Of a DNA stretch of 32,207 nt, positions 1 to 10,773 are shown piece by piece. The stretch's first letter is position 1. Each line of letters starts with the position of its first letter. Source of the DNA: Chloroflexota bacterium (GTDB lineage Bacteria; Chloroflexota; Anaerolineae; Anaerolineales; UBA11858); assembly GCA_018263575.1 (NCBI GenBank), contig JAANWX010000044.1:1-32207 (forward strand), read 5' to 3'. The translations under genes were made by a program, and so were the position numbers. The notes beneath the pieces were generated by a model that saw only the letters and a list, made by a program, of their open reading frames with translations, was not told where the DNA came from and ran no database searches.

Positions 1-61
1 GGGTTTCAGCTAGCCAGGATACTTTAGAGAGTTTCTTTAAGCGCGTTAATAGTTTTTCCAT
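1..61 (-). CDS. Partial CDS, N-terminus of a possible GT-C glycosyltransferase paralogue
   Basis: An ATG at 61 opens a frame that stays open for 20 codons to the window edge (MEKLLTRLKKLSKVSWLAET). The segment LKKLSKVSWLAE closely matches LKHLTKVPWLAE at residues 8-19 of the family-39-like membrane protein at 5816-7732, where this amphipathic stretch sits just before the first membrane segment. I infer a truncated paralogue of that gene. It lies 28 bases after the acyltransferase stop on the same strand, which fits a continuing glycan operon. An in-frame ATG at 79 is an alternative start. Neither start has a strong ribosome binding site. Confidence 0.5.
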   Translation of the reverse strand, partial: MEKLLTRLKKLSKVSWLAET

Positions 62-89
62 ATCTATACAAAGTCCCATCTGTAGGCAG

Positions 90-644
90 TTATTTTATCT
101 CTTTGATCGTCTTCGCCGGCACACCCCCAGCTACCACGCCGCCGGGCACATCCGAGGCGACAACGGCCCCAGCAGCTATCGCGCTGCCATCCCCTATAGT
201 TACCCCGGGCAAAACGGTGACGTTGGCGCCAAACCAGACATCATCGCCGATGTGAATGCTGGCTGGTCGAGTGGATCGGGCGCCGTCGGCTTCGGGCGTT
301 AGGCTGTGGTTGACGGTCTCGAAGCAACAGCGTGGGCCAATAAAAACCCGTTCTCCAATGGTGATTTCAGCCGGGAACCGGGCAGTAAAACGCACGCTGC
401 TATTGATAAAAGAATCGCGTCCAATGTTTATCCGTCGAGCCGCGCCAATAGGTCGAATCTCTAAAGGCGAGAATACCAAAGCGGGATACTTAATCCGCAA
501 GCCAGCCAGGCGTAAAATCAAGGCCCGGGCGGCATCAAAAGTGTTGAAACGTGGCAAGGCATTTGCCAACCACAAAAATAAAGTTTCCTGAAAAACCGCT
601 AGTCGGAGATCTTTTTTGATTACTGCCCAAATTTCTTTCATCAT
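90..644 (-). CDS. Hexapeptide-repeat (left-handed beta-helix) acyltransferase
   Basis: This protein of about 184 residues resembles the maltose/galactoside O-acetyltransferase branch of the LbH superfamily. Imperfect hexapeptide repeats run through the second half, for example INIGRD, ITIGER, IHIGDD and VTIGDG. A His in VNHSLTPE (about residue 113) fits the usual catalytic His. The C-terminus has the common VAGGVPAK ending. It probably transfers an acetyl group from acetyl-CoA to a sugar hydroxyl, and its place at the end of the glycan locus fits decoration of a surface polysaccharide. The substrate cannot be read from sequence. The start is uncertain: I use ATG at 644. ATG at 641 and TTG at 650 are alternatives, and the TTG has AAGG five bases upstream. 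Confidence 0.85.
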   Translation of the reverse strand: MMKEIWAVIKKDLRLAVFQETLFLWLANALPRFNTFDAARALILRLAGLRIKYPALVFSPLEIRPIGAARRINIGRDSFINSSVRFTARFPAEITIGERVFIGPRCCFETVNHSLTPEADGARSTRPASIHIGDDVWFGANVTVLPGVTIGDGSAIAAGAVVASDVPGGVVAGGVPAKTIKEIK

Positions 645-705
645 TTCCAATTAGCCTTGTAGTTCATGGCGTAAATCCATCCCTGGTTTATTTGCTTTGC
701 CCCTG

Positions 706-745
706 AGACTTCTGAGGTTATAAAGACGTTAACCTCGGAGGTCTT
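706..745. repeat. Palindromic intergenic repeat, GACYTCYGAGGTTA type
   Basis: AGACTTCTGAGGTTA (706-720) and TAACCTCGGAGGTCT (730-744) form an imperfect inverted repeat matching at 13 of 15 positions around a 9-base loop. The element lies in the gap between the acyltransferase and the flippase-like gene. It shares its core with the perfect palindrome at 7785-7822, so it is probably one member of a dispersed family. Confidence 0.7.
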
Positions 746-767
746 GGGGCACGAAACAGGGACATAG

Positions 768-861
768 ACTTCAAAAGTCTTCGAAACAACGTTTTTGCGC
801 TTGATAGTATGGCAGCACCCGTGAGAACTTTTCCCAAAGCACTCACTGAGACTTTTGAAGT
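768..861. repeat. 13-bp inverted-repeat pair flanking a small intergenic segment
   Basis: ACTTCAAAAGTCT (768-780) and AGACTTTTGAAGT (849-861) are perfect reverse complements separated by 68 bases. The left copy also contains a local palindrome, AGACTT-caa-AAGTCT, at 766-780. The pair ends just before the stop of the flippase-like gene. It could be a miniature non-coding mobile element or two copies of a small palindrome in opposite orientation. The 77-residue frame spanning this gap is made of these repeats, so I do not call a gene here. Confidence 0.6.
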
Positions 862-866
862 TTGCT

Positions 867-1814
867 CTAGCCATCCGTCCTCGGCGCCCCCACTTCTGTT
901 CTAATCCCTTTTCCAGCCAAAGTCTCCGAAAGCCATATAGCGCCCGGCAAGGTCTCGGCCATGAGGATGAAGCGGGTGACCACGACCAGTGTTGAGGCTT
1001 GCTCTAGGGTAGCCCCCAGTTGAATGTACAAAGTAGTCATGGATACTTCGCGCAAGCCAAAACCGTTCAAGGAAATAGGCAACACGGAAAGCATATAAGT
1101 AATGGCACCCACACCAATCACATGTGTTAAGGTAATATCCATTCCTAAGCCGCGAGCTAAAAACCAGAGAGCGCTATAAACCATTATTTTTCCTCCCCAG
1201 GACAGCGCAAAACCCAAGAGGAGTACACCAGGATGGTTTCGCCAAATGAGGAAGGCTTCCCTGGCACGCTCTACCCATTTTAAGAGTTTGGTTCGCCATG
1301 TTACTGGCAATACACTAGCCAAGAGCATCCCCCTTCCCATGCCTGATTGCCAATTCTCCCTCCAAAAAGGCCCAAATACCGCCACTGAGAACGGTAGAGC
1401 GCTGAGCATGACCAAAACGTTCAAGAGCCTGTCCACAATGGTAGAGGCCATACTGATAGACAAGCCCGTAAAACGCGCCAACCCGGCTATCCTGACCGCA
1501 TCCCCCCCCACTGTGGAAGGTAAAAAGTTGGAGGCGAAGTTTCCAGCCAAAACCATTTTCAGGGTCTCAGCAAAACTGACCTCCACATTCTGCACGCGGA
1601 TAAGAGAAAACCACCGTACTGCATTGGCAATCACTGATCCAAAGTAGAGGCTAAAAGCCACGGGTAAGAGCCAGGAGGGCATTTCGCTTACCATCTGCCA
1701 GGTTCTGGCCCAGTCCTGTTTCGTCAAGAGCCAAACAAACAACGCAGCCGAAAGAATTGTCCCGGCCATGCGGATTAAAAACTTCGAAGAGGAGGGTTTG
1801 ATTGGCTTTCTCAT
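867..1814 (-). CDS. Flippase-like integral membrane protein (LPG synthase TM / UPF0104 type)
   Basis: This 315-residue, strongly hydrophobic protein has about eight likely membrane segments. It has the usual features of the lysylphosphatidylglycerol-synthase transmembrane family: NAVRWFSLIR early, then FLPSTVGGDAVRIAGLAR near residues 97-114, and LPISLNGFGLRE near residues 245-256. Family members act at the cytoplasmic membrane and are thought to move or handle lipids or lipid-linked sugars. Many, like this one, lack the soluble aminoacyl-transfer domain of MprF. Only three bases separate it from the stop of the upstream phosphodiesterase gene, so the two are almost certainly co-transcribed. 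I infer a role in exporting or arranging a lipid-linked product of the surrounding glycan genes. The substrate is unknown. Confidence 0.85.
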   Translation of the reverse strand: MRKPIKPSSSKFLIRMAGTILSAALFVWLLTKQDWARTWQMVSEMPSWLLPVAFSLYFGSVIANAVRWFSLIRVQNVEVSFAETLKMVLAGNFASNFLPSTVGGDAVRIAGLARFTGLSISMASTIVDRLLNVLVMLSALPFSVAVFGPFWRENWQSGMGRGMLLASVLPVTWRTKLLKWVERAREAFLIWRNHPGVLLLGFALSWGGKIMVYSALWFLARGLGMDITLTHVIGVGAITYMLSVLPISLNGFGLREVSMTTLYIQLGATLEQASTLVVVTRFILMAETLPGAIWLSETLAGKGIRTEVGAPRTDG

Positions 1815-1817
1815 AAC

Positions 1818-3503
1818 TTAACCTAAGTAGCCCAAATCACGGAGACGGTCTTCCAACGCGGAAACTTCTTCATCAGACATGTCCGGCGAATCCTCTTCCT
1901 CCGGTTCGGCGGGGCGGCCCTCCTCGTCCTTTTCAAGAAAACGAATTCGCTGTCTTCGTTGGTGGTCAAAGACCTCTTCTAAAGGATCCCCGTCCAGAGA
2001 GCTAGGTATGGGGATGTCCGCAAGGGTCAGCATGGTCGGCAAGACGTCTTCAAGCTGGGCTGAGGTGATTCGTTGACCTTGGCGAATATCCGGGCCTGAC
2101 AAGACTAACATACCTTCTTCACGGTGTGCACCAGAGTCTCCGTACTCAGAAGGGCCTAATAAATCATCATGCTCAATCCCCAACTTTACAGAAGTCTGGT
2201 AACGGTAATTCTGAATAGAAAACAAAATATCAGCCGCCTTGTCTTGGTGAGGCCCATCGTAAACATCCTGGGCGTGTTTGATGTCTGTAATGAGAGGCTG
2301 ACCGGTATCAGGATGTTTTAATTTTTTCAATTTCTTGATAATATCCTGGCAGGTTTCTTCATACCCTGGCCCAGGTTCAACAATACCCTGAGGTTCCCGT
2401 CCCTTAAGGTTTATATAGATTTGACCAAAAGAACCTCTGGCGTAGGCTTTGGTGCGTTTCCAATTGATATTCTCGAAAGTGAAAAAAGAATTGACCAATT
2501 TATTCCGAAGCGGTTTAGGGAACAAATTTGCCACACTCCCCAGTCCGATTTTAGCCACGAAGTCGAATATGCGCATGATGATATTGGTCTTTGCCAACCC
2601 GCGTTTTAACAAAGTAGCAGGACTTTCCTTCATGTACAGCAGCCCCTCTTCATGGAGCCACTGATTTAAATGCATTACGCCATACATGGGGCCAGCCCCA
2701 TGATCAGAGAAAACCAAATAATTAGCCTCACCAAATTTCCGAACCAAGCGGCCCAAAATCTCATCAATGGTCTGGTAAACCTTGAAAATAGAATCCCGGT
2801 ATTGGCGGTCATGGTTCGCGTCGTAATCAGGGCGGCTTTCATCCAGGTAGCGCCAAAGTTTATGCTGGGCGTGATCCGTTTGCATGAAAACCAACAAATA
2901 CACGTCACAGGGATGGTTTTCAATCAAATAGTGAATGGTTTTTTCCTGATACGCGGACCAATCCAAGAGACTCCGTAAATACTCAGCTTCTCGCCCATAT
3001 TTATAAACCTTCTCTTCAATTACTTGGTAAGGCCCAACTTCTTCCTCCAATTCTGCCAACAAACCCGGGGGATAGGCAAACCCTTCCGCGTTTGGGCTTG
3101 GTGCAGCCATGCCTGAGAGCATGAAACTCTCTACCGGCACGGCGGGATAAATCATAGGGAGATTGGAAATCCCGACCCGTTTCCCGGCCTGGTTGACATA
3201 TTCCCAAAGTGACCGAGTCCGGATTTTACCAGTGTGCACGTATTCAACACTATACTGGCCCGGACGGCGGGAGAACCAGTCGAAAACGCCATGTTTGCCC
3301 GGATTTTGCCCGGTTATGATCGTCGTCCACGCCGCGGGACTGACGGGGATAGGCTTTGATTGGAGCAAGCCATAACTGCCGCTCTCCATCAAAGAAGCGA
3401 TATGCGGCAACTTCCCCTCTTCAACCCAGGGGTGCACCAGGTCCCATGTCGCGCCATCCCAGCCAACAGCTACCAGCGGTGTGGTTTTTTCTTTTTTAGT
3501 CAC
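1818..3503 (-). CDS. Alkaline-phosphatase-superfamily phosphodiesterase / nucleotide pyrophosphatase-like protein
   Basis: This 561-residue protein belongs to the type I phosphodiesterase/nucleotide pyrophosphatase branch. Metal and nucleophile positions are visible: Asp16 in GWDGATWD, Thr60 or Thr61 in SPAAWTTIITG, Asp210/His214 in QTDHAQHKLW, Asp267/His268 in FSDHGAGPM, and His460 in GAHREEG. The C-terminus ends in LRDLGYLG, a tail that is common in this family. No signal peptide is evident, so it is probably cytoplasmic or faces the inner leaflet. It starts at GTG (3503), which has AAGGA six bases upstream. The gene is coupled to the flippase-like gene and probably cleaves or transfers a phosphodiester-linked group in surface polymer or lipid synthesis. 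Its substrate is not predictable. Confidence 0.88.
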   Translation of the reverse strand: MTKKEKTTPLVAVGWDGATWDLVHPWVEEGKLPHIASLMESGSYGLLQSKPIPVSPAAWTTIITGQNPGKHGVFDWFSRRPGQYSVEYVHTGKIRTRSLWEYVNQAGKRVGISNLPMIYPAVPVESFMLSGMAAPSPNAEGFAYPPGLLAELEEEVGPYQVIEEKVYKYGREAEYLRSLLDWSAYQEKTIHYLIENHPCDVYLLVFMQTDHAQHKLWRYLDESRPDYDANHDRQYRDSIFKVYQTIDEILGRLVRKFGEANYLVFSDHGAGPMYGVMHLNQWLHEEGLLYMKESPATLLKRGLAKTNIIMRIFDFVAKIGLGSVANLFPKPLRNKLVNSFFTFENINWKRTKAYARGSFGQIYINLKGREPQGIVEPGPGYEETCQDIIKKLKKLKHPDTGQPLITDIKHAQDVYDGPHQDKAADILFSIQNYRYQTSVKLGIEHDDLLGPSEYGDSGAHREEGMLVLSGPDIRQGQRITSAQLEDVLPTMLTLADIPIPSSLDGDPLEEVFDHQRRQRIRFLEKDEEGRPAEPEEEDSPDMSDEEVSALEDRLRDLGYLG

Positions 3504-3537
3504 ATTGCTTCCTTATCTCGTAATCGTTCAGTCCTTG

Positions 3538-3719
3538 CCCTCACCTCAATCCTTGCCAAGGCACAGCCTGCGGGCTCGCTCTACGGTGTACAGCCCATAG
3601 GCTAGTGCGTGCCGTAGGCAACACCGTACGCACAGCGTCCCAGGGGGAGAGGAGGCAATCCCCTCTCCCTTTGGGATGCCCAGCGGGCACGCAGAGCGAG
3701 GGTTAGGGTGAGGGGTGGG
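3538..3719. repeat. Intergenic GC-rich repeat cluster with inverted ends
   Basis: The 221-base gap between the phosphodiesterase and the GT4 gene is filled with nested inverted repeats. CCCTCACCTCAATCC on the left resembles the reverse complement of GGGTTAGGGTGAGGGG on the right. TACGGTGT (3582-3589) pairs with ACACCGTA (3621-3628), and GGGAGAGG (3645-3652) pairs with CCTCTCCC (3662-3669). The inverted ends suggest a miniature non-autonomous element or a fossil one. A role as a transcription barrier is also possible. No coding frame is convincing here. Confidence 0.6.
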
Positions 3720-3724
3720 GACGC

Positions 3725-4858
3725 TTACCTTACCTCCAGAAATAATTCCTCATATTGTTTCGCTATGTAATTGATGTCGAAGGTCTTTGCTTTCTGCCGG
3801 GAGGCCTGCCGGAAAGCGAGTAATTTTTCTGGATCTTCCAATAAGCCACGCAGGGAATTCACAAAAGCCTCCTCGTCCTCCGGTTCAATCCGGTACCCGT
3901 TTTTCCCATTCTCAACGAGATCAATGAAGCCGCCAATATCGCTGGCCACAACCGCCATCCCCATGGAAAGAGCTTGTACGCCCACCATTGGTAATCCTTC
4001 CGAACGTGAGGGCATAAATAAGATGTCACTTTGGTCAAACTCGTCAATCACGATGTCGGGTGTTACCCACCCTGGAAGGGAAAACCTATCCTGAAGTCCC
4101 AAATCGACAATCTCTTTGCGAACATCTTTCATCAAGGGGCCGTCGCCTAACATGATGCAAGTCCACGCCAGGTCTTCTAATTTGGCCAGGACACGCACCA
4201 ATTGCAAGGGATTCTTTTGGGGCATAAATCGTCCTGCAAAGATGATTTGGGGAGGATGATGAACTTTAATCTCCCTCGGCGATATTTTACCGGTATCTAC
4301 CCCATTGCGAATGACTTTGATGTCAACTGGGTAGTGCTTGAGGGCCAATTGGCGGCTGAATTCGCTCACAGCTACAACTTGGGCCGCGTTTTTCCAGATT
4401 GTGGAGGTGAAAGGATAGGCCCAGCGAAACCAGCCAGAGGTCTTTTCGGGTGCCCCGCCGGGAATGTCCCCTAGGTGAACGGTCAGCACGTAGGGGGTCT
4501 TGGTCAGTTTGGCAAGCAGCCAGGCTACCGGCCCGGTGGGAACGGCAAAGTGGACGTGAATCAGGTCGGGGCGCCAGCGGCGTATCCAGCGTATCCCTGC
4601 CAGGGAAGCCGAAACTATGTACCCGAGCATGGTCCGCAAGCCAGCCTTGAACTTGTATTTCCGCCAGGCTGGCAAACGCAAGACGCGCACGCCCGGTTCG
4701 GGGGCTTGGACTTCTTCCCGCAGTAGGCCCTCCATGTGGGATGTCAGCACCATGATCTCGTGGCCTCTTTTGGCTAACCCCTGGGCAATGTCTTCCGAAA
4801 CCTGCCCCCCTCCCCCTCCCACTGGAGGGTATTCATAATTGAGAATCAGAATACGCAA
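3725..4858 (-). CDS. Glycosyltransferase family 4 (GT-B fold)
   Basis: This 377-residue retaining glycosyltransferase has an N-terminal half beginning MRILILNYEYPPVGGGGGQV with the glycine-rich acceptor loop. Its C-terminal GT4 nucleotide-sugar domain includes IFAGRFMPQKNP (206-217), MLGDGPL (236-242) and SRSEGLPMVGVQALSMG (284-300). The usual E-x7-E motif reads E287-x7-Q295, so the second acidic residue is replaced. It has no membrane segment and is probably cytoplasmic. It starts at TTG (4858), which is supported by AGGAGG six bases upstream; the upstream GT2 stop codon lies in that spacer. Its adjacency to the GT2 suggests both act on the same lipid-linked glycan. Donor and acceptor are unknown. 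Confidence 0.92.
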   Translation of the reverse strand: MRILILNYEYPPVGGGGGQVSEDIAQGLAKRGHEIMVLTSHMEGLLREEVQAPEPGVRVLRLPAWRKYKFKAGLRTMLGYIVSASLAGIRWIRRWRPDLIHVHFAVPTGPVAWLLAKLTKTPYVLTVHLGDIPGGAPEKTSGWFRWAYPFTSTIWKNAAQVVAVSEFSRQLALKHYPVDIKVIRNGVDTGKISPREIKVHHPPQIIFAGRFMPQKNPLQLVRVLAKLEDLAWTCIMLGDGPLMKDVRKEIVDLGLQDRFSLPGWVTPDIVIDEFDQSDILFMPSRSEGLPMVGVQALSMGMAVVASDIGGFIDLVENGKNGYRIEPEDEEAFVNSLRGLLEDPEKLLAFRQASRQKAKTFDINYIAKQYEELFLEVR

Positions 4859-4859
4859 T

Positions 4860-5819
4860 TTACTCCTCCTGCTCGCGAATAGATACTACTTTTCGTAAGG
4901 TGTAGGTGGTTTTTTTCTGAGCCTCGTGATATGTTCTTACTAATAACTCGGCAATCAGCCCCATCAAGATCGATTGAAATCCCATGAGTGCTAACATAAT
5001 GGCGGTGGGGAATAAGGGTGAATTGAAGGGAGAGATCACTAAACTCAACCTGCGGATTAACAAGAATAGCAAAATCAACCCGCCAGCAAACGACAAGAGG
5101 AGTCCTAGACCACCGAAAAGATAAAGGGGTTTATGAGAATAGCTGATCAAAAACTTGACCGTTAATAGATCCAAGATCACTTTGATCGTTCTTTCTAGCC
5201 CATACTTCGTCTTCCCGAAACGACGCGGGTGATGTTTTACGGGAACTTCGATGATCTTTGCCCCCACATAACCGGCATAAGCGGGGATGAAGCGGTGCAT
5301 TTCTCCGTATAACCGGAAGCCGGTGATCACCTCGCGGCGGTAGGCTTTTAGGGTGCATCCATAATCATGTAAGTGAACGCCTGTGACCCAAGAGATTAAT
5401 TTGTTAGCTATTTTAGAGGGCAGCGTGCGGGTTATGAACTCATCTTTTCTATTATGCCGCCAACCGCTGACTACATCGTAGCCGTCTTCAATCTTTTCCA
5501 TGAGCATAGGAATATCACCCGGGTCGTTTTGCATATCGGCGTCCATCAAGACAATGATTTCCCCCGACGAATGGTCAATACCAGCCGCAATGGCCGCTGT
5601 CTGACCGAAATTTCTGCGCAAAGCAATTGCCTTAATATGTTCGAGGTCTTCCTTTGCAAAATTTTCCAATAGCTGAAAGCTATTATCCTGGCTCCCATCG
5701 TCAACAAAAACAACTTCCCAGGAATAGGGAATATTTTCTAGTGCCTTGTATAAGGAATCTCGTAAGAGATTTAGTGTTTCACGCTCGTTGTAGACAGGAA
5801 TGACCACAGAAAGCTTCAT
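4860..5819 (-). CDS. Polyprenyl-phosphate glycosyltransferase, family 2 (DPM1/GtrB/ArnC type)
   Basis: This 319-residue enzyme starts MKLSVVIPVYNERETL. Nucleotide-sugar residues are in DDGSQDNS (about 40-47) and DADMQND (about 93-99), and a GWRHNRKD segment follows. Two membrane segments near residues 233-260 and 275-300 complete the GtrB/ArnC layout. Such enzymes move a sugar from a nucleotide to undecaprenyl phosphate on the inner face of the membrane. I choose ATG 5819, not the upstream in-frame start at 5861, because 5819 makes an ATGA overlap with the stop of the GT-C gene and gives the family-typical N-terminus. The overlap suggests translational coupling. The product is a plausible donor for the GT-C protein encoded just upstream. 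Confidence 0.93.
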   Translation of the reverse strand: MKLSVVIPVYNERETLNLLRDSLYKALENIPYSWEVVFVDDGSQDNSFQLLENFAKEDLEHIKAIALRRNFGQTAAIAAGIDHSSGEIIVLMDADMQNDPGDIPMLMEKIEDGYDVVSGWRHNRKDEFITRTLPSKIANKLISWVTGVHLHDYGCTLKAYRREVITGFRLYGEMHRFIPAYAGYVGAKIIEVPVKHHPRRFGKTKYGLERTIKVILDLLTVKFLISYSHKPLYLFGGLGLLLSFAGGLILLFLLIRRLSLVISPFNSPLFPTAIMLALMGFQSILMGLIAELLVRTYHEAQKKTTYTLRKVVSIREQEE

Positions 5820-7732
5820 GGCAATCTCCGATATAGGTATAAAGTTGATCCCTCGCGACACCCAATTGCTGGGGAGGGAGGCATTATATCAAATTCATCC
5901 CTGGTTATGTACTCATCTATCCAGCCGTTTTGTGTTCGCTCTGCTATAATCAGCACATCGGCTTCTTCCACCCATTTTTGCTTGAGGGATTCGTTCCAAT
6001 ATCCATATTTGACCAATTGATCTGGCTCTCCTCCTTGGTGATAGGAAGAGGTCGAGTTGAGTTGAGGGGGAAATAGGTTGATATCACTTAAGGGTAGCAA
6101 GATAGATTGCGCGCCTCCTCCCTGCCAATAAAGGAGGTCGCCAGCTTCGATGTACTTGGAGACATGGTCTGTAGCGGCCTCATAAGAATCGATCACGCCT
6201 GGTTGACAATCATAGTTATGGCGCCCCCCACCCAATACCTCTGTGGGAGAAACCAAACCGCCCAGCGCTAAAAACAATAGGAAACTAATTGAAAAGATGC
6301 TTCCTTTCGATAACCCCAGCTCCTGGGATTGATTATACCAACTTACAAGGGCGACCAAACCCAAGCAAATGAAAATCCCAATGGCAATTAGGATCACCCT
6401 TGTTCCGACTAAGGCCTGCTCCCAATAAGACCAACGATACTCCTTGGCCACAGCATCCCATATTGGCAATCCAGTATATTGGGAGTTGAGCACAGCGGGA
6501 ACTTTTCGTTCGAGAACATCCATGATCTCGCCGCCTATCGGCCCATGTGCGGCGGAGACAGCGTAGCTATAGCCAATTCCCAGGGCCAGAAATACCATCA
6601 CCGCGAAAGCAAAATATCCTCGCCAAGGAGGTATTCTCCACTGCCAGTTGGATATTGATACAATGATCAATAAGATCCCTAAAGAGCTGAAGAAAGCCAG
6701 ATAATTTGCAAAACAATAAATACAATAATTACCCCCAACGGAAGCCCAAGTGTGCAATCCAAGCAAGATGATGAATAAACTTAACAAGAAGACGGCAATC
6801 CGAAAACATTCTTGTTTTTTCCATGTCTTTGGCCAAAAAAGACTTGCAGAGACCGCCCCTGCCAGGGGGATAAAATGAAAACGAACGCCTTCGAAGAAGC
6901 TTGTCAGCCGATTCCCCACAGAGGCGGTGGCGATGGCGGTCGGGAGGCCGAGCCCTTCTGGGCGCCAAGTATCTAAGAAAGGGGTCAGTTCCGGAGGAAA
7001 CCATTTCACCCACAAAGTCATTATAGTAGGCCAGTAAAGCGCGTGTCCGCCGAGGAAAGAGAGCAGCCCTCCCATAGCAGCGAAAAGGCCCACTCGCCAC
7101 CCATTTTCCCAGAAGATGTAGGCGAGCACAAAAGGGAGAACGGGGACAAGGTTGACGCGAATGAGGGGGATTATCCCCGCCATTATCCCTCCCAAGATAA
7201 TCTGCCAGGGAGGCCGACTTTTTCCCAGGACAAGGACCATGATCCATACCAAAGCGCAAGCCGCCAGACCTTGTGAGGCCATAACACTGTAAATTTTTAT
7301 GACGGCGGGGTTGAGGGCAAAGGCAAAAACCACCCCAGCCGCCAGCCATCGCGAAGCATCCTCACCGGGAGACTTTCCTCCCAGGCGTCGGGCGAGAATC
7401 CATATGCCAAGCAACAAGAATATGCCCAAGAAAATGGCCAAATATCGCCCTGTTCGCAATCCAGGCCCAAAGATGACTTGTACATAGCCGGGAATCAAGA
7501 ATGACAGCGGCATGTGGTTTGTCCATAGCCCATAGGGTTGAAAAGGCGTATATTTTCCTGTGGCAAATAAATAGCCTTTAAGCAAATACAATCCTTCATC
7601 CAACAGGGAATCCTGGCTATGAGCATAAATCCAAATTTGCACGCTATAGAGAATTCCCCCTAATATGGTTAAGGCTTCTGCTAGCCAGGGAACTTTGGTG
7701 AGGTGTTTCAGGCCATTGATGTTTCTTTTCAC
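5816..7732 (-). CDS. GT-C membrane glycosyltransferase, family 39 / ArnT-like
   Basis: This 638-residue polytopic protein has about 11-13 hydrophobic segments. The first outward loop carries SLLDEGLYLLKG (about residues 42-53), an acidic motif typical of GT-C enzymes that use polyprenyl-phosphate sugars. The C-terminal part from about residue 520 is soluble and probably extracytoplasmic. The family moves a sugar from a lipid-phosphate carrier to a protein, lipid or glycan acceptor outside the membrane. It starts at GTG (7732), with AAGGA nine bases upstream. The stop overlaps the GT2 start by four bases, which pairs a likely donor-making enzyme with its user. The acceptor is unknown. A fragment at the left window edge looks like a paralogue. 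Confidence 0.85.
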   Translation of the reverse strand: MKRNINGLKHLTKVPWLAEALTILGGILYSVQIWIYAHSQDSLLDEGLYLLKGYLFATGKYTPFQPYGLWTNHMPLSFLIPGYVQVIFGPGLRTGRYLAIFLGIFLLLGIWILARRLGGKSPGEDASRWLAAGVVFAFALNPAVIKIYSVMASQGLAACALVWIMVLVLGKSRPPWQIILGGIMAGIIPLIRVNLVPVLPFVLAYIFWENGWRVGLFAAMGGLLSFLGGHALYWPTIMTLWVKWFPPELTPFLDTWRPEGLGLPTAIATASVGNRLTSFFEGVRFHFIPLAGAVSASLFWPKTWKKQECFRIAVFLLSLFIILLGLHTWASVGGNYCIYCFANYLAFFSSLGILLIIVSISNWQWRIPPWRGYFAFAVMVFLALGIGYSYAVSAAHGPIGGEIMDVLERKVPAVLNSQYTGLPIWDAVAKEYRWSYWEQALVGTRVILIAIGIFICLGLVALVSWYNQSQELGLSKGSIFSISFLLFLALGGLVSPTEVLGGGRHNYDCQPGVIDSYEAATDHVSKYIEAGDLLYWQGGGAQSILLPLSDINLFPPQLNSTSSYHQGGEPDQLVKYGYWNESLKQKWVEEADVLIIAERTQNGWIDEYITRDEFDIMPPSPAIGCREGSTLYLYRRLP

Positions 7733-7784
7733 GCTTCTTTTTCCTTTTCCTTCTTGAGAGTATCTTTTCAGTATCTTGGAGCCG

Positions 7785-7822
7785 AGACCTTCGAGGTTTG
7801 TACTTTATAACCTCGAAGGTCT
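7785..7822. repeat. Perfect 14-bp palindrome between gmd and the GT-C gene
   Basis: AGACCTTCGAGGTT (7785-7798) and AACCTCGAAGGTCT (7809-7822) are perfect reverse complements around a 10-base loop. The element sits in the 97-base gap between gmd and the GT-C gene and would form a strong RNA hairpin without a U-tract. It resembles the repeat at 706-745. It may reduce read-through or stabilise the upstream message. Confidence 0.75.
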
Positions 7823-7829
7823 AGAGTTG

Positions 7830-10762
<2,933 letters not shown>

Positions 10763-10773
10763 TTTGCTTCCTT

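Noticed and set aside
641-874. A 77-residue minus-strand frame between the acyltransferase and flippase-like genes
   Set aside because: It consists of palindromic repeat sequence, overlaps the ends of both neighbours, and has no recognisable protein features.
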